Positions 1 to 8,629 of a stretch of 64,000 nt of DNA are shown in pieces. The stretch is from Azoarcus sp. DN11. Its GTDB lineage: Bacteria; Pseudomonadota; Gammaproteobacteria; Burkholderiales; Rhodocyclaceae. Position 1 is the first letter of the stretch. Every line of letters begins with the position of its first letter. The position numbers and the translations under genes were made by a program. The notes beneath the pieces were generated by a model. The model was not told the DNA's origin and ran no database searches. It saw only the letters and a program-made list of their open reading frames with translations. The stretch is from positions 1,922,001 to 1,986,000 of the forward strand of contig NZ_CP021731.1 of assembly GCF_003628555.1 (NCBI RefSeq), read 5' to 3'.

Positions 1-159
1 GTGCTGCAGGTCGCCGACATTCCGCGCACCAAGAGCGGGAAGATCGTCGAACTCGCCGTACGCAACGTCGTGCATGGACGACCGGTGAAGAACCAGGAAG
101 CGCTGGCGAACCCCGAAGCGCTGGCGTTCTTCCGCGACCGGCAGGAACTGGCCGGATAG
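1..159 (+). CDS. Acetoacetyl-CoA synthetase, C-terminal fragment
   Basis: The reading frame is open from the left edge and stops at TAG 157-159, so only the last 52 residues are present. The fragment begins [18 protein letters not shown], which holds the A10 motif (PRTKSGK) of acyl-CoA synthetases with the conserved catalytic lysine. The tail ([14 protein letters not shown]) resembles the C-terminus of acetoacetyl-CoA synthetases, where a short helix follows A10, rather than acetyl-CoA synthetases. The family activates acetoacetate with ATP and CoA, for example in polyhydroxybutyrate and ketone-body turnover. The gene is convergent with glucokinase. The exact substrate cannot be confirmed without the N-terminal domain. 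Confidence 0.75.
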   Translation: MLQVADIPRTKSGKIVELAVRNVVHGRPVKNQEALANPEALAFFRDRQELAG

Positions 160-267
160 TGATGTGACCGCAGGCGCGAGTGCGACGCGCATCCCGACGG
201 CGAGTGATCCGGTCGGGGTGGCGCGGCCGCCGTGCGAGTCGTCTTGCCCGTGCGCCGGCCGGTGTTC

Positions 268-1251
268 CTACGGCTGTGTTGCCATTCGCTCCAGCGCCCG
301 CGCCGCGCCGGTCAGCCCGGCGTAGGGCGCATGGATGACCCAGGTGGGAATCTGTGCGAGATACGCGCTGAACCGCCCTTTCGCCTCGAAGCGCGCCCGG
401 AAGCGCGAGTGCACGAAATACTCGCCCAGCTTCGGCACGATGCCGCCGCCGATGTAGATCCCGCCGCGCGCCCCGAGCGTCAGCGCGACATCCGCTGCGA
501 CGGTGCCGAGGAAGGCGCAGAAATCGTCTACGGCTGCCACGCACAACGGGTCTGTGCGATCGAGCGCGTGCCGGGTGATATCGACTGCGGTACGCGCCGG
601 CGCGGCGACACCGGCAAGGGTGGCCTCGGCCTCGTATAGCGCAACGAGCCCCGCTCCGGAGAGGATGCGTTCGGCCGACACATGCGGATGGCGCTGCGCG
701 AGCCAGGAGATCAAGGCCGCTTCGTGCGCATCCGAGGCGGCGAGCGTCACGTGGCCGCCTTCACTTTCGAGCGGCATGTAGTCGCTGCCGCACGGCACGA
801 GGCCCGACACGCCCAGCCCCGTACCGGCGCCGAGCAGGCCGATGGCGTGCCCCGGGGCGGCGCGGCCGCCGCCCACCCGGGCAAGCTCGGATTCACGCAG
901 CGCCGGCAGCGCGAGCGCGAGCGCCGTGAAGTCGTTGATCACCTGCAACTGCGCCAGGCCCAGCCGTTCGCGCAGTTCCGTCATCGAGAACGCCCAGTCG
1001 CGGTTCGTCATCCGGACGAAATCGCCGTCCACTGCGGTGGCGATGCCGAAAGCGCACCAGCGCGGCCGGGGGAGGCGGGCTTCGGCGAGGTAGTGCTCGA
1101 TGGATTCGGCGGGGCCGGCGAAGTCGGCACAGGGCAGGGTTCGCACCGCCTCCAGTTCGCCGCCGGGGCCGGCAATCAGCGCGAACCGGGCGTTTGTGCC
1201 ACCAATGTCGCCGACGAGGCGGGGAAAGGTTTCGGAAGGACCGAAAATCAT
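268..1251 (-). CDS. glk: Glucokinase
   Basis: This 327-residue protein matches the usual length of bacterial Glk. It phosphorylates glucose with ATP in the cytoplasm to feed glycolysis or the Entner-Doudoroff pathway. The phosphate-binding motif GDIGGTNARFAL lies at about residues 14-25. Further family features are INDFTALALALP (about 105-116) with the catalytic-base Asp, GAGTGLGVSGLVP (about 142-154), the ESEGGH segment, and the C-terminal GGIYIGGGIVPKLGEYF. The start MIFGPSETFPRLVGDIGG puts the motif at the normal distance from the N-terminus. The gene stands alone, with tRNA-Thr just upstream and the acetoacetyl-CoA synthetase gene convergent. Confidence 0.93.
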   Translation of the reverse strand: MIFGPSETFPRLVGDIGGTNARFALIAGPGGELEAVRTLPCADFAGPAESIEHYLAEARLPRPRWCAFGIATAVDGDFVRMTNRDWAFSMTELRERLGLAQLQVINDFTALALALPALRESELARVGGGRAAPGHAIGLLGAGTGLGVSGLVPCGSDYMPLESEGGHVTLAASDAHEAALISWLAQRHPHVSAERILSGAGLVALYEAEATLAGVAAPARTAVDITRHALDRTDPLCVAAVDDFCAFLGTVAADVALTLGARGGIYIGGGIVPKLGEYFVHSRFRARFEAKGRFSAYLAQIPTWVIHAPYAGLTGAARALERMATQP

Positions 1252-1279
1252 CGCAGAATCCTCGAATCAGTGGTTCTGC

Positions 1280-1355
1280 TGGTGCCGACAATCTGACTCG
1301 AACAGATGACCTACCGCTTACAAGGCGGTTGCTCTACCAACTGAGCTATGCCGGC
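1280..1355 (-). tRNA. tRNA-Thr (anticodon TGT)
   Basis: Read on the minus strand, a complete 76-nt cloverleaf is visible. The acceptor stem pairs GCCGGCA with TGTCGGC (one G-T pair) and is followed by discriminator A and encoded CCA. The D-arm contains AGCTCAGTTGGTAGAGC. The anticodon stem ACCGC/GCGGT encloses loop CTTGTAA with anticodon TGT, which reads ACA codons as threonine. The T-loop is TTCGAGT. It lies between glk and the HD-GYP gene. No integrase lies next to it. Confidence 0.96.
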
Positions 1356-1365
1356 GCGGGCGGCA

Positions 1366-2526
1366 TTATAGCTTAACGCCGGCGTCCTGAAAGCGCTGAT
1401 AGATTGCCTCGACTTCGGCGCGGCAATCCAGCAGGGCCTGTACGGTCGGGGCGTAGAGCTGGGTGCCGGACATTCGCGTGATTTCCTGGAACGCGTTGTC
1501 GAGCGTCCAGGCGGGTTTGTAGCTGCGCGCGCAGGCGAGGGCGTCGAAAACGTCGGCAGTGGCGACGATGCGTGCTTCAAGGGGGATGGCGTCGCCGTGC
1601 AGGCCGTGCGGATAGCCGCTGCCGTCCATGCGTTCGTGGTGGGCGATGACGATGTTGCGCAGCATGTCGATGTTCGACAGGGACGCGAGGCCGAAGTCGT
1701 TGATGATCCGTTCGGCCATCTGCTGGCCGACGATGACGTGCTGGCGCATCTCCTCGCGCTCGATGTCGTCGAGCTTGCCCGGTTTCAGCAGGATACGGTC
1801 GGGTACGCCGATCTTGCCGATGTCGTGGAGGGCGGAAAACAGGAAGACGTTTTCGGCGTAGTCGTCGGTCTTGCCGTGCGAGGGGCCGATCTCGCGCGCG
1901 ATCAGGCGCGCATAGCGGGCCATGCGGTCGAGGTGGGCGCCGGTCTCGAGGTCGCGCACGTGCGCGAACTGGCTCGCGAGCCGCAGGCCGCCGACGAGCA
2001 TCTTCACGGTGGCGAGTTCCTGCGTGACGATCATGCCGATGAGATGGCCGTAGAGCAGGAGATCGGCCACCACCGTGTCGGTGAAGACGTCACGTTCGTG
2101 CGCATCGAAGAACAGGAAACCGAGCAGCAGGTTGTCCTGCCGGATCGGCAGCGTGAGGCTGGAGAGGAAGCCCTGATGGTGCAGCCAGCGCGAGTGGGTC
2201 GAATCCGATGCCGGCAGCTTGCTGAGATCGTTCAGCACGCGTGCCTGCCCGCTTTCGGCGATTGCGAGGAGCGACGGGACGCTGTCGATCGCGCACTCAT
2301 AACCGTTGAGGGGGGCGATGCCGGGTTCGTTGCTGGCGACGAAAGTCTTGAGGCGTCGCATCTCCGGATCGTGGAGCGCGACGGCGATGCGGGCGATCGA
2401 CGGGTAGCGCTCGTGGATGCGCCGGTGCAGTTCGCGCACCTTGTCGCTGACCGATGCCACGTGCAGGTTGCCGGCCTGTTTCGCGGCCGATGCGGCGAAT
2501 TCCTGCCAACTGTCCGTGACCGTCAT
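1366..2526 (-). CDS. GAF and HD-GYP domain protein, probable cyclic-di-GMP phosphodiesterase
   Basis: A cytoplasmic protein of 386 residues if it starts at MTVTDSWQEF; an in-frame ATG ten codons upstream (2556) is possible. Residues about 30-190 look like a GAF sensory domain. Residues about 195-375 form an HD-GYP domain with HDIGKIGVPDRILLKPGKL near 234 and HHERMDGSGYPHGL near 295, the HD and GYP signatures needed for metal binding and for c-di-GMP hydrolysis. No membrane segment or receiver domain is present, so input probably comes through the GAF domain. It is divergent from nothing and lies downstream of the nor regulator on the same strand. The specific signal is unknown. Confidence 0.88.
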   Translation of the reverse strand: MTVTDSWQEFAASAAKQAGNLHVASVSDKVRELHRRIHERYPSIARIAVALHDPEMRRLKTFVASNEPGIAPLNGYECAIDSVPSLLAIAESGQARVLNDLSKLPASDSTHSRWLHHQGFLSSLTLPIRQDNLLLGFLFFDAHERDVFTDTVVADLLLYGHLIGMIVTQELATVKMLVGGLRLASQFAHVRDLETGAHLDRMARYARLIAREIGPSHGKTDDYAENVFLFSALHDIGKIGVPDRILLKPGKLDDIEREEMRQHVIVGQQMAERIINDFGLASLSNIDMLRNIVIAHHERMDGSGYPHGLHGDAIPLEARIVATADVFDALACARSYKPAWTLDNAFQEITRMSGTQLYAPTVQALLDCRAEVEAIYQRFQDAGVKL

Positions 2527-2632
2527 GGTATGCGCGCGCGTAGGAACGGGGGCCAATTATCGGTTACGGTCCGCGGCGCCGCCAGTACTTTCGGCACGGC
2601 CCCGGCTCGTGGGGCGCGACGATAACGGCGCC

Positions 2633-3385
2633 TCAGTAACGGGCGCCCGTGGTGCGCAGCCGCTCGATGTCGGGAATGTGGATCGTGCGCCCTTCGACGA
2701 CGATCAAACCCGCTTCGGCGAGTTCGTGCAGGATGCGCGAGAAGTGCTCCTGGGTGAGGTTGAGGCGCGATGCGATGGTGCCCTTGCTGGTGGGCAGGCG
2801 GATCGACACACGCCCGCACAGCCCCGGTTCGCCGCTGCTTTCCTCCTCGCGAAGCAGGTAGCCGACGATGCGCTCGCGCCCCGACAGCAGCGAATAGGTC
2901 TCGACGTCGGCGATGAGGTGGTGCAGGCGGTGCGACAGGCCGGCGATGATGCGGCGACAGAAGGACGGATCGCGATCCATCTCCTCGAACATGACGCTCT
3001 TGGCAATGTGTAGCAGACGGCAGTCGGTGAGCGCCTGCGCCATCACGACGTAGGGCTTCTCCATGAACATTACTGCCTCACCGAAGCTCTGGCCCGGCCG
3101 GATTATCTCGATCACCTTCTCCTGGCCTTCGGCCGACGTGAAGGCGAGCTTGATCTGGCCGCTGAGTACGAGATGGAAGCCGTGGCAAGGATCGCCGCGG
3201 TGGAACAGCACGGTCCCCCGCTCGATATTCTGTTCGCGCACGCTGCGCGCAAAGCGGGGAAGCTCATCCGGGTCGAGACCCTCGAGAAGGGGAACGTGGG
3301 CGAGCAGGCGGCACAGATGCTCGGTATCCGGCTGCCCCGTGGATGACGCGGCGGACGGGGGATGCGCGCATTCACCGAGTGGCAT
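2633..3385 (-). CDS. Crp/Fnr-family transcriptional regulator of the nor locus (Dnr/NNR-like)
   Basis: A 250-residue protein with an N-terminal cyclic-nucleotide-type beta-barrel (about 30-145, with RGTVLFHRGDPCHGFHLVLS and GQSFGEAVMF), a dimerisation helix (about 150-175) and a C-terminal winged helix (LPTSKGTIASRLNLTQEHFSRILHEL). The N-terminal cysteine cluster that binds [4Fe-4S] in FNR is absent, as in Dnr/NNR nitric-oxide-responsive members. It sits 4 bp after norD on the same strand, and FNR-like boxes precede norC and norE, so nitric-oxide-dependent control of this locus is the natural inference. The start is as given by the open frame; a later ATG is not better placed. Confidence 0.85.
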   Translation of the reverse strand: MPLGECAHPPSAASSTGQPDTEHLCRLLAHVPLLEGLDPDELPRFARSVREQNIERGTVLFHRGDPCHGFHLVLSGQIKLAFTSAEGQEKVIEIIRPGQSFGEAVMFMEKPYVVMAQALTDCRLLHIAKSVMFEEMDRDPSFCRRIIAGLSHRLHHLIADVETYSLLSGRERIVGYLLREEESSGEPGLCGRVSIRLPTSKGTIASRLNLTQEHFSRILHELAEAGLIVVEGRTIHIPDIERLRTTGARY

Positions 3386-3389
3386 GTCG

Positions 3390-5255
3390 TCACCGCGTCA
3401 GTTGGGCATAGAACATCGGCAGGCGCGCGGGCAGTTCTTCCGGTTTGCGGATCACGGCATAGCCGGCTGGCCCGAAGAGGTGCGGAAGGTAACTCGCACC
3501 TTCCCGGTCTATCGTCACGCAGAAGGGTATGAGGCCGAGCTTGCGCGCCTCGGAGACGGCGACGCGCGTGTCCTCGATGCCGTAACGTCCTTCGTAGAGA
3601 TCCAGATCGTTGGGCTTGCCGTCCGACAGGATCAGCAGGATGTGCCGGGCGGCCGGCTCGGCAGCGAGGATCTGGCTCGCGTGCCGGATCGCGGCACCGA
3701 GGCGCGTGTAGTAGCCGGGCTTGATCGCGCTGATGCGGCCGCGGATGCGGTCGTCGAAGCGGTCGCCGAAGTCCTTCATCCGGTGGAAGCGCACCTGGCT
3801 GCGCTTCACCGACGAGAATCCGGCCAGCGCGAAACGGTCGCCCGTCGCACCGAGCGCCTCGCCGAAGAGCAGCAGCGCGTCGCGGATCACGTCGATGACG
3901 CGCGCTTCGCTCGATACCCAGGTGTCGGTCGACAGAGACAGGTCGGCGAGCACCATGCAGGCGAGGTCGCGTTCCCGTTTTTCGAGCGACAGCCAGAGCT
4001 GGTCGGAGGGATGGCGGCCGACGGTGCGGTCGGTCTGGGCGCGCACGACCGCGTCGACATCGAGTTCGGAGCCGTCCACCTGCGCCTTGATCCAGCGCCG
4101 CCCCGGTTGCAGCGCCGCGAATTGCTGGTGCAGGCGCTTTGCGGTCCGGCGCAAGTGTTCGGGGAGCGGGCAGGGCTGGGCGTCGCGCGCGGCGAGTTCG
4201 ACCAGGCAGACGTGGTCCTCGAGCAGCACGCCCTTGCGATAATCCCATTCCGGCAGCGGGATGCCCGGGCCGAGCACGACGTCGTCCTCGGCGGCGGAGG
4301 GCAGGTCGAGGTCGAAGCGCACCTTGGAGGCGACGCGCTCCTGGTCCTGCGACAGCGACAGGTGGTCCAGATCGCGCGCCGCATCCGCAGCGTTCGGGTC
4401 GGGATCGTCGTCGGTCGGGCGGTTGATGCGCAGGAACTCCGCGATCGCGAGCAGGCTTTCGGCGCGGAACATCAGCATGACGCCGTTTTTGTCCTTCGGC
4501 ATCTCGACCTGCTCGGCGCGGTGGGCGCGACGCTCGGATTCCTCGAAGGCCTGCGGACTGCTGCCGCCGGTCTGCTCGGGGTCGGCGCCGCTGCGCCGGG
4601 GTGCGCCGCCCGTTGCGGCCAGCGATCCCGTCAGCCACAACAGCACGGGGTGTGCCGCAGGTGCGCCCGGCGGCACGGCAGGGAGCGCGAAGACGGTGCC
4701 CGGCGCTTCGAGGGCACGCCGAATGGCGCGTTCGCGCTCGGCTTCCTGCGCAGGCAGCTTCTCCGGTCTGGGGCGCTTGGGCAGGTAAGCCTCGACCAGT
4801 CGCCGGTAGCGCGGCACAAGCCCTGGCCAGGCATGCAGCGCGGCGCAGGTCGCGAACTGGTTGCGGCGGAAATCGCGGTCGGCCTCGTTGTCGCCTTCTG
4901 CCTCGAGGCCTTCATGCGCGGCAGCGAGCGCCGCCAGCCACAGGTAGAGATCCCGGTTCAGCGATTTTTCTGCAAAGGCGTCGATCTCGGGCGGCAACCG
5001 CAGCGTGGACGGGTCCATGCGCGCCCGTGCGGCCCGGTCGCCGGCGCCGGCGATGCGCGCGAGGAGGCCGCGCCGCGCGCCATGTTCGTCGTCGGTCGCG
5101 GCCGCGACGCGCAGCCCCGGGTCGCCGCCGAGCGCACGAAAGAACACGCCCGCGGTGCGCTCGACGTCCTTCAGCCGCACGACCGCTTCGGGGTGGTTGT
5201 CGACCGCGGCACGCGTGATCAGACGGTGCCAGATTTTGCCTACGACCTCTTCCAT
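3390..5255 (-). CDS. norD: NorD: VWA-domain protein for nitric oxide reductase activation
   Basis: A 621-residue cytoplasmic protein. The N-terminal two thirds are helical and acidic. The C-terminal third is a von Willebrand factor A domain with the metal-site motif LADLSLSTDTW near residues 435-447 and the later ILLILSDGKPNDLDLYEGRYG. NorD acts with the MoxR-type AAA ATPase NorQ to mature or insert iron in the NorBC complex. The segment GRYGIEDTRVAVSEARKLGLIPFCVTID is typical of NorD/NirO. It is part of the minus-strand nor operon, 13 bp after the Fe-S protein gene and 4 bp before the regulator gene. Confidence 0.92.
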   Translation of the reverse strand: MEEVVGKIWHRLITRAAVDNHPEAVVRLKDVERTAGVFFRALGGDPGLRVAAATDDEHGARRGLLARIAGAGDRAARARMDPSTLRLPPEIDAFAEKSLNRDLYLWLAALAAAHEGLEAEGDNEADRDFRRNQFATCAALHAWPGLVPRYRRLVEAYLPKRPRPEKLPAQEAERERAIRRALEAPGTVFALPAVPPGAPAAHPVLLWLTGSLAATGGAPRRSGADPEQTGGSSPQAFEESERRAHRAEQVEMPKDKNGVMLMFRAESLLAIAEFLRINRPTDDDPDPNAADAARDLDHLSLSQDQERVASKVRFDLDLPSAAEDDVVLGPGIPLPEWDYRKGVLLEDHVCLVELAARDAQPCPLPEHLRRTAKRLHQQFAALQPGRRWIKAQVDGSELDVDAVVRAQTDRTVGRHPSDQLWLSLEKRERDLACMVLADLSLSTDTWVSSEARVIDVIRDALLLFGEALGATGDRFALAGFSSVKRSQVRFHRMKDFGDRFDDRIRGRISAIKPGYYTRLGAAIRHASQILAAEPAARHILLILSDGKPNDLDLYEGRYGIEDTRVAVSEARKLGLIPFCVTIDREGASYLPHLFGPAGYAVIRKPEELPARLPMFYAQLTR

Positions 5256-5268
5256 GTCCTTGTCCTGG

Positions 5269-6309
5269 CTAGCGTTCCTTGGCCGAGCGGAATCCGGCCT
5301 CGTTCTGGCGCGCGGCCTCGTGGTCGACCCACTGCAGCAGCGGACCCTGCGGGTTGGCGCGCTGGCTCTGCTCGCAAGCCTCGACGCACTGCGCGCACTG
5401 CGTGCAGGTGAACATCAGGCGCTTGATGTTGCGCGGCGTAAGCCGCATCGGACACACGGCGTCGCAGGCCGACTGGCGATCGGGCAGGCAGTTCGCACAA
5501 TCGGCCGCGCGCTTGCGCTGGAAGCCGACGACCATCGCGTCGCGGTTACCCATCCACGCGAGGCTCTGGAACAGGCCGACCGCGCACGCGTAGCGGCAGA
5601 AGAGGTGCCGTGCGAACAGGAATTCGATCGACAGCACCGCGGTGCCGGCCGTGAGGAAGACCGTCTGGTTGCGCGTGAGCGCCCCGCTGAAGATATTGCC
5701 GTAGATCTCCGCCGGCGGCAGCAGGTAGGTCAGGAACACGACCGACCACAGGAAGGCGAAGAACACCGCCGCGGGCACGACCACCAGCCACCAGCGCGCG
5801 TCGGCCCGCCACGGCGTGCCGTCCGCCTTCCACGGCGGCAGCGGCTCCTTGACCCATACGCTGGGTTTACCCGAGGCCTTCTGCATCAGCTTGTTGATCG
5901 TCTCGACGACCGAGAAATGCGGGCACAGCCAGCCGCAGTACAGGCGCCCCCACTTCCACGAAACCCACAGGAAGGCCGCCGCACCGACGAGGATCGGCAC
6001 GAACAGCCGGAACATCACGTTGGCTCCCGCCTCGAGCGCGCTGATGCGCCCCGCGAGGAAGTCGTCCATCCCCAGCCGCCATTCCATGCCGAGCAGCCAC
6101 GCGTGGCCCGCATCGAGGTCATAGCGGAAGATGTTGAACACCGGCGCGAGGATGAACAGCGTGAAGAAGGTGATCTGGAACGCGATGCGCCTCTTCTGCG
6201 TGCGGTTGTGCCCCATCGACTTCGCCGTGGCGATCGGGATCACGCGGCGGGTGGTTTTCTCCGCGGCGCCGGTCGTCGCCGAAAGCCGGGATGTGAGCGG
6301 GGCATTCAT
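5269..6309 (-). CDS. Membrane-bound 4Fe-4S polyferredoxin-like protein in the nor locus
   Basis: A 346-residue protein with several hydrophobic segments (about 42-62, 98-118, 170-190, 205-225) and cysteine motifs of the NapH/CcoG/NosR C-terminal type: CGWLCPHFSVVE (about 129-140) and a later pair of 4Fe-4S clusters, CANCLPDRQSACDAVCP and CTQCAQCVEACEQ. It probably passes electrons or helps assemble the metal centres of the nitric oxide reductase complex. Related genes accompany norQ/norD in some denitrifying betaproteobacteria. It lies between the small membrane protein gene and norD, with 4- and 13-bp gaps, so it is surely co-transcribed. Its exact role is unproven. Confidence 0.78.
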   Translation of the reverse strand: MNAPLTSRLSATTGAAEKTTRRVIPIATAKSMGHNRTQKRRIAFQITFFTLFILAPVFNIFRYDLDAGHAWLLGMEWRLGMDDFLAGRISALEAGANVMFRLFVPILVGAAAFLWVSWKWGRLYCGWLCPHFSVVETINKLMQKASGKPSVWVKEPLPPWKADGTPWRADARWWLVVVPAAVFFAFLWSVVFLTYLLPPAEIYGNIFSGALTRNQTVFLTAGTAVLSIEFLFARHLFCRYACAVGLFQSLAWMGNRDAMVVGFQRKRAADCANCLPDRQSACDAVCPMRLTPRNIKRLMFTCTQCAQCVEACEQSQRANPQGPLLQWVDHEAARQNEAGFRSAKER

Positions 6310-6313
6310 GGTC

Positions 6314-6721
6314 TTACTCGAACAGATCCGGGCCGATGAAGGGGTACTGCCAGCTCTGGCCGAGCATTGCGTGATTCAGTCCGATAACCCCGAAAATCAC
6401 CAGCGTGGCGTGGAAGGAAACGAAATAGAGGATGCCCAGTACCCACGACCACGGGTCGCCGAAGCCGCCCAGCAGGAAGATCGCGATGCTGACGCCGAGC
6501 AGCATGGCGCCGCCGTAGAGGCTTGCGACGACCGTCTGCTGCAGGTGATTGCGCACCACCAGCGGAGCGGAGTCGCGATGCTTCCGCCACAGGATCACTA
6601 GGACGATGAAGGCCAGGCCCGGCGCGAGCAGCAGGTTCGCCAGGAACAGCGACTCGGCGAGGATCGCCAGGCCCGGGCCGGGCATCTGTTCCTTGAGGAG
6701 ATCGGCTTCCTGGTCGGGCAT
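6314..6721 (-). CDS. Small membrane protein of the nor locus, unknown function
   Basis: A 135-residue protein with three or four predicted membrane helices (about 20-45, 63-85, 90-115). A conserved-looking polar strip HRDSAPLVVRNHLQQT lies between helices, and the hydrophilic C-terminus is GQSWQYPFIGPDLFE. I do not recognise a named family with confidence; the helix-strip-helix layout recalls DUF4870-like proteins. It lies between norQ and the polyferredoxin gene in the same operon, so a role in assembly or membrane insertion of nitric oxide reductase is plausible but inferred from position only. Confidence 0.7.
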   Translation of the reverse strand: MPDQEADLLKEQMPGPGLAILAESLFLANLLLAPGLAFIVLVILWRKHRDSAPLVVRNHLQQTVVASLYGGAMLLGVSIAIFLLGGFGDPWSWVLGILYFVSFHATLVIFGVIGLNHAMLGQSWQYPFIGPDLFE

Positions 6722-6749
6722 GGCCGCAGGCCGATTCGATCCGGACGCG

Positions 6750-7550
6750 TCAGCGCCCGAAAGTCGCCGAAACCACTTCCATCAGCGCGTCGGACACTTC
6801 CGGGTCGTCCGTCAGACTTTCGACGATCGCCGCACGACATGCGGTCACCGGGTCCATGCCGTCGCGTACCAGCAGCGCCGCATACACCAGCAGGCGCGTA
6901 CTTGCAGCCTCCTCCAGGTCTTGGTCCTTCAGGGTGCGCAGCGCATGCGCGATCGACACCAGGCGCTTCGCCAGGTCCGCCGCGCATCCCGATTCGCCGA
7001 CGAGGATGGCCTCCTCGCGCTCGGCCGCGGGGAAGTCGAAGCGCAGGCTTACGAAGCGCTGGCGCGTCGACGGCTTCATGCCTTTCAGCAGGTTCTGGTA
7101 GCCGGGGTTGTACGACACCACCAGCATGAACGAGGGCGGTGCGGTGAGCAGTTCGCCGGTGCGGTCGATCGGCAGGATGCGGCGGTCGTCGGCGAGCGGG
7201 TGCAGCACGACGGTCGTGTCCTTGCGCGCCTCGACCACCTCGTCGAGATAGCAGATGCCACCCTCGCGTACGGCGCGCGTCAGCGGGCCGTCGCACCACA
7301 CCGTCTGGCCGTCGCCGATCAGGTGGCGACCGACGAGGTCCGCCGCGGTCAGGTCGTCGTGGCAGGCCACCGTGTACAGCGGCAGGCCGAGGCGCGCGGC
7401 CATGTGCGCGACGAAGCGCGTCTTGCCGCAGCCGGTCGGGCCCTTGATCAGCAGCGGCAGGCGGTTCTTCCATGCATGCTCGAAGACGTCGATCTCGTCG
7501 CCGGCGGGCTGATAGAAGGGAATATCGAGGTTGGGCGTGTCGAGCATCAT
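6750..7550 (-). CDS. norQ: NorQ: MoxR-type AAA+ ATPase for nitric oxide reductase activation
   Basis: A protein of 266 residues. The ATG at 7550 overlaps the stop of the upstream gene (ATGA), which fixes the start; a longer upstream extension of the frame is arginine-rich and not protein-like. Walker A is GPTGCGKTR (37-45) and Walker B is GGICYLDEV (about 97-105). The sensor segment LMLVVSYNPGYQ and the arginine-finger region STRQRFVSL follow. With NorD it forms the CbbQ/NorQ-type chaperone pair that activates NorBC. It belongs to the minus-strand norEFQ operon. Confidence 0.94.
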   Translation of the reverse strand: MMLDTPNLDIPFYQPAGDEIDVFEHAWKNRLPLLIKGPTGCGKTRFVAHMAARLGLPLYTVACHDDLTAADLVGRHLIGDGQTVWCDGPLTRAVREGGICYLDEVVEARKDTTVVLHPLADDRRILPIDRTGELLTAPPSFMLVVSYNPGYQNLLKGMKPSTRQRFVSLRFDFPAAEREEAILVGESGCAADLAKRLVSIAHALRTLKDQDLEEAASTRLLVYAALLVRDGMDPVTACRAAIVESLTDDPEVSDALMEVVSATFGR

Positions 7551-7864
7551 GCGCCGAGTCCTTTCCAGTAGGCAATGCCGATCAGGGAGCACACCAAAGT
7601 CATCCAGCCGAGCGCGAGCACCGGCCACATCAGCGGGGCGCGCCGCAGCGCCATGTAGTCCAGGATGATCAGGGAACCCTTGCCAAATGCGATGCTGAAC
7701 AGCAGGGCGACGATGGCAGGACCTGATCCGCCGGCCTCGCCGACGCTCCAGGTGACGATGGTTGCGGCGATCAGGGCGCCCCATATCATGGTCGCACGCC
7801 GCGGCGTGCCGTGGTCGGAATGGGGCACTGCAAGCGCCTGGGCGGAAGTTCTTTGGTTGTTCAT
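7547..7864 (-). CDS. norF: NorF-like small membrane protein (cytochrome oxidase subunit IV type)
   Basis: A 105-residue protein with a polar N-terminus followed by three hydrophobic segments (about 26-44, 48-68, 78-98). It matches the size and helix layout of NorF and of caa3/subunit-IV-like proteins that pair with NorE. It lies 13 bp after norE and its stop overlaps the norQ start by 3 bases, so the three genes are translated as a unit. The symbol rests on position and topology; sequence motifs are few. Its function in nitric oxide reduction is accessory. Confidence 0.75.
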   Translation of the reverse strand: MNNQRTSAQALAVPHSDHGTPRRATMIWGALIAATIVTWSVGEAGGSGPAIVALLFSIAFGKGSLIILDYMALRRAPLMWPVLALGWMTLVCSLIGIAYWKGLGA

Positions 7865-7877
7865 CGTCTCGTACCTC

Positions 7878-8498
7878 TCAGCGCATCACATAGACCAGCG
7901 GGAACAGGATCAGCCACACCAGATCCACCATGTGCCAGTAGGCGGCGCCGGTTTCGATCCCGTTCATGTTGCCCGGGACGTAGCGCCCCTTGCGTGCCCC
8001 GTTCCACAGCGCCCCGAGGATCACGAGGCCCAGGATCACGTGCATGAAGTGGAAGAAGGTCAGAATCAGGTAGAACATGTGGAAGGTGCTCGACGACAGG
8101 CTCACGCCGGCCGCGAACTTCGCCGTGTATTCGAACAGTTTCACGACGATGAAGCCCATGCCGCATGCGAATCCGCCGGCAATCCAGGATGCCGCACGAC
8201 GGCTCTGGCCGGCTTCGGCCGCCTGCACGGCGCGCACGACGAAGTAGCTCGACGTCAGCAGCAGGATTGTGTTGATTGCGCCCGAGTTGCGATCCAGCGC
8301 GAGCTGCTGCGCGTTGAACAGCTCGACGTTGTTCGCTCGCGCGAACGCATAGGCGATGAAGAAAGCGCCGAAGGCCAGCAGCTCGGCGAGAATGAAGAAC
8401 CAGATCGCGAGGTCGCCGGGCAGACGCCGGGAAGGGGCGTCCGATTCAACGGCCCGAAGGGAAGGCGGGCTCACGAGTGTTTGGGCAAATGTATTCAT
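7878..8498 (-). CDS. norE: NorE: cytochrome c oxidase subunit III-like protein
   Basis: A 206-residue polytopic protein with about five membrane helices. Family features are IWFFILAELLAFGAFFIAYAF (as ILAELLAFGAFF), SSYFVVRAVQAAEAGQSRRA, and the ending YWHMVDLVWLILFPLVYVMR, which is characteristic of subunit III/NorE proteins. NorE is an accessory membrane protein of denitrification operons that supports nitric oxide reductase function. It is the first gene of norE-F-Q, with an FNR/Dnr-like box about 65 bp upstream and a terminator of the norCB unit further upstream. Confidence 0.9.
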   Translation of the reverse strand: MNTFAQTLVSPPSLRAVESDAPSRRLPGDLAIWFFILAELLAFGAFFIAYAFARANNVELFNAQQLALDRNSGAINTILLLTSSYFVVRAVQAAEAGQSRRAASWIAGGFACGMGFIVVKLFEYTAKFAAGVSLSSSTFHMFYLILTFFHFMHVILGLVILGALWNGARKGRYVPGNMNGIETGAAYWHMVDLVWLILFPLVYVMR

Positions 8499-8562
8499 GA
8501 CGCGAGTGTTCCGGAACGTGTATTCATGGGGCCCAGTCTACGAAGCGGAAGCGGGCCCGACC

Positions 8563-8576
8563 TTGATTCTGGTTAA
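8563..8576. promoter_or_regulatory. FNR/Dnr-like box upstream of norE
   Basis: The sequence TTGAT-TCTG-GTTAA matches the FNR-type palindrome TTGAT-N4-ATCAA in the left half and partly in the right half. Its centre lies about 71 bp upstream of the norE start. A Dnr/NNR-like regulator gene in the same locus makes it a reasonable operator, but the right half-site is imperfect. Confidence 0.5.
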
Positions 8577-8603
8577 CTCATGGACTGCGGGAAGTAAAGA
8601 TCT

Positions 8604-8617
8604 GGGGAAAATTCCCC
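8604..8617. promoter_or_regulatory. Perfect 14-bp palindrome GGGGAAAATTCCCC upstream of norE
   Basis: A perfect inverted repeat centred about 112 bp upstream of norE. Very similar palindromes occur at 13929-13943 and 15037-15049, each near the 5' end of another minus-strand gene. It may be an operator for an unidentified regulator. Confidence 0.35.
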
Positions 8618-8629
8618 ATGTTTCCGACA

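Noticed and set aside
3063..5411. Long plus-strand open frame over norD
   Set aside because: It is antisense to a well-supported norD and the product is rich in Arg and Ala without any family feature.
6750..7784. A longer NorQ starting at 7784
   Set aside because: The additional N-terminus is an arginine-rich shadow of the norF-like gene; the ATGA overlap at 7547-7550 gives a clean start.
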